Assembly: GCA_964489955.1 (NCBI GenBank)
Contig: CAZBAV010000005.1
Location: 62,001-126,000 of the forward strand
Direction: 5' to 3'
Source: Leadbetterella sp964489955
GTDB taxonomy: Bacteria; Bacteroidota; Bacteroidia; Cytophagales; Spirosomataceae
DNA: 64,000 nt
Part shown: piece by piece, positions 63,652 to 64,000 of the stretch
Layout: each line of letters starts with the position of its first letter
How positions within the stretch are numbered: position 1 is the first letter of the stretch
The notes under the pieces: generated by a model
Database searches by the model: none
What the model saw: only the letters and a program-made list of their open reading frames with translations
What the model was told of the DNA's origin: nothing
Position numbers and translations under genes: made by a program

Positions 63652-64000
63652 ATGAAAAGAAGTATTGTAACGCTTATTTTAATTGGGATGTCTTTTGTGA
63701 GTTTTTCCCAAGACTTTAAAAGCAAGTATGAATATGTAGGAAAACCCGTTGATGGACTCATGTTGGCTAAAAAAGGCGACAAATACGGATTTTTAAATGC
63801 TCAAGGGAAAGAAGTAGTACCCGTAGTTTACGAACTGGTAGGCAAATATTACGAAGGTCTTGTAAAAGCAAAAAAGGGTGGAAAGTTTGGCTATGTTAAC
63901 ACCACAGGCAAAGAAGTTATCCCTTTCATTTATTCTCAAGCTTGGGGTTTTGAAAACGGTCTTGCTAAGGTAGATAAGGCGGGTTATAAAGGCTTTATTG
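63652..64000 (+). CDS. WG-repeat secreted protein (partial, cut by right edge)
   Basis: Frame from ATG 63652 to the window edge, 116 codons. Signal peptide ending S-F-S-Q20, then WG-type repeats: K-K-G-D-K-Y-G-F-L-N, K-K-G-G-K-F-G-Y-V-N, each followed by G-K-E-V-x-P. Short beta repeats of this kind are frequent in Bacteroidota secreted proteins of unknown role. Confidence 0.85.
   Translation, partial: MKRSIVTLILIGMSFVSFSQDFKSKYEYVGKPVDGLMLAKKGDKYGFLNAQGKEVVPVVYELVGKYYEGLVKAKKGGKFGYVNTTGKEVIPFIYSQAWGFENGLAKVDKAGYKGFI

Overview
The window is chromosomal DNA of an aerobic, glycan-degrading member of the Bacteroidota, most likely a Cytophagales-type bacterium; no genus can be named from sequence alone. 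The evidence is an ECF sigma factor/FecR anti-sigma/TonB-receptor triad with an STN signalling domain, a type IX secretion C-terminal tail, SPI signal peptides ending in A-Q, many lipoproteins, a GLPGLI-like domain, a DUF4175 protein, and promoters of the Bacteroidota type (TTTG, about 19 nt, TAnnTTTG). No tRNA, rRNA, CRISPR array, insertion sequence or prophage was seen.

Layout. 1-2.8 kb: sigma/anti-sigma/TonB receptor (receptor cut by the left edge). 2.9-8.4 kb: PLD-like protein, lipoprotein phosphoesterase, GH28 pectinase-like lipoprotein, then a LOG protein and a ceramidase-like enzyme on the other strand. 8.9-15 kb: a large T9SS-exported protein, a PNGase F-type deglycosylase with an extra N-terminal domain, and two small envelope proteins. 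15.1-18.6 kb: BlaI/M56 sensor pair with a visible operator, and a GapN-like dehydrogenase. 19-25.9 kb: GH16 glucanase, amidase, S46 and M28 peptidases, thioesterase, TIM-barrel lipoprotein. 25.9-42.7 kb: a mostly minus-strand block (zinc dehydrogenase with no structural zinc cysteines, membrane-anchored MutS-family ATPase, NudK, GyrI-like, DsbA-like protein with a disrupted signal peptide divergent from an HxlR regulator, AlkD-like repair, DUF1016 nuclease, tandem-SWIM SNF2 helicase, RarD-like permease, ComF). 42.7-55.4 kb: a plus-strand, AT-rich housekeeping block (xth, DUF4175, mnmG, Ig-like lipoprotein, TPR protein, nadA, exonuclease). 56.2-62 kb: fucosidase, DUF1080 hydrolase, two sulfatases and a formylglycine-generating enzyme. 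62.1-64 kb: type II NADH dehydrogenase and the start of a WG-repeat protein.

The most striking non-coding signal is an origin-like neighbourhood. Two parS palindromes (one a perfect match to the 16-bp consensus) sit directly before mnmG. A gene-free AT-rich stretch 3.5 kb further on carries a perfect DnaA box and an unwinding-type AT run. Third-codon-position G/C balance on the plus strand flips from C-rich to G-rich at about 51-52 kb. Together these suggest the chromosomal origin of replication lies at about 50.6-51.0 kb.

How genes work together: the fucosidase/sulfatase/FGE group forms a small sulfated-fucoglycan module in which the FGE can activate the sulfatases. PNGase, GH16, GH28 and the S46/M28 peptidase pair point to use of glycoproteins, polysaccharides and peptides. 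BlaI and the M56 protease form a self-regulated sensory switch.
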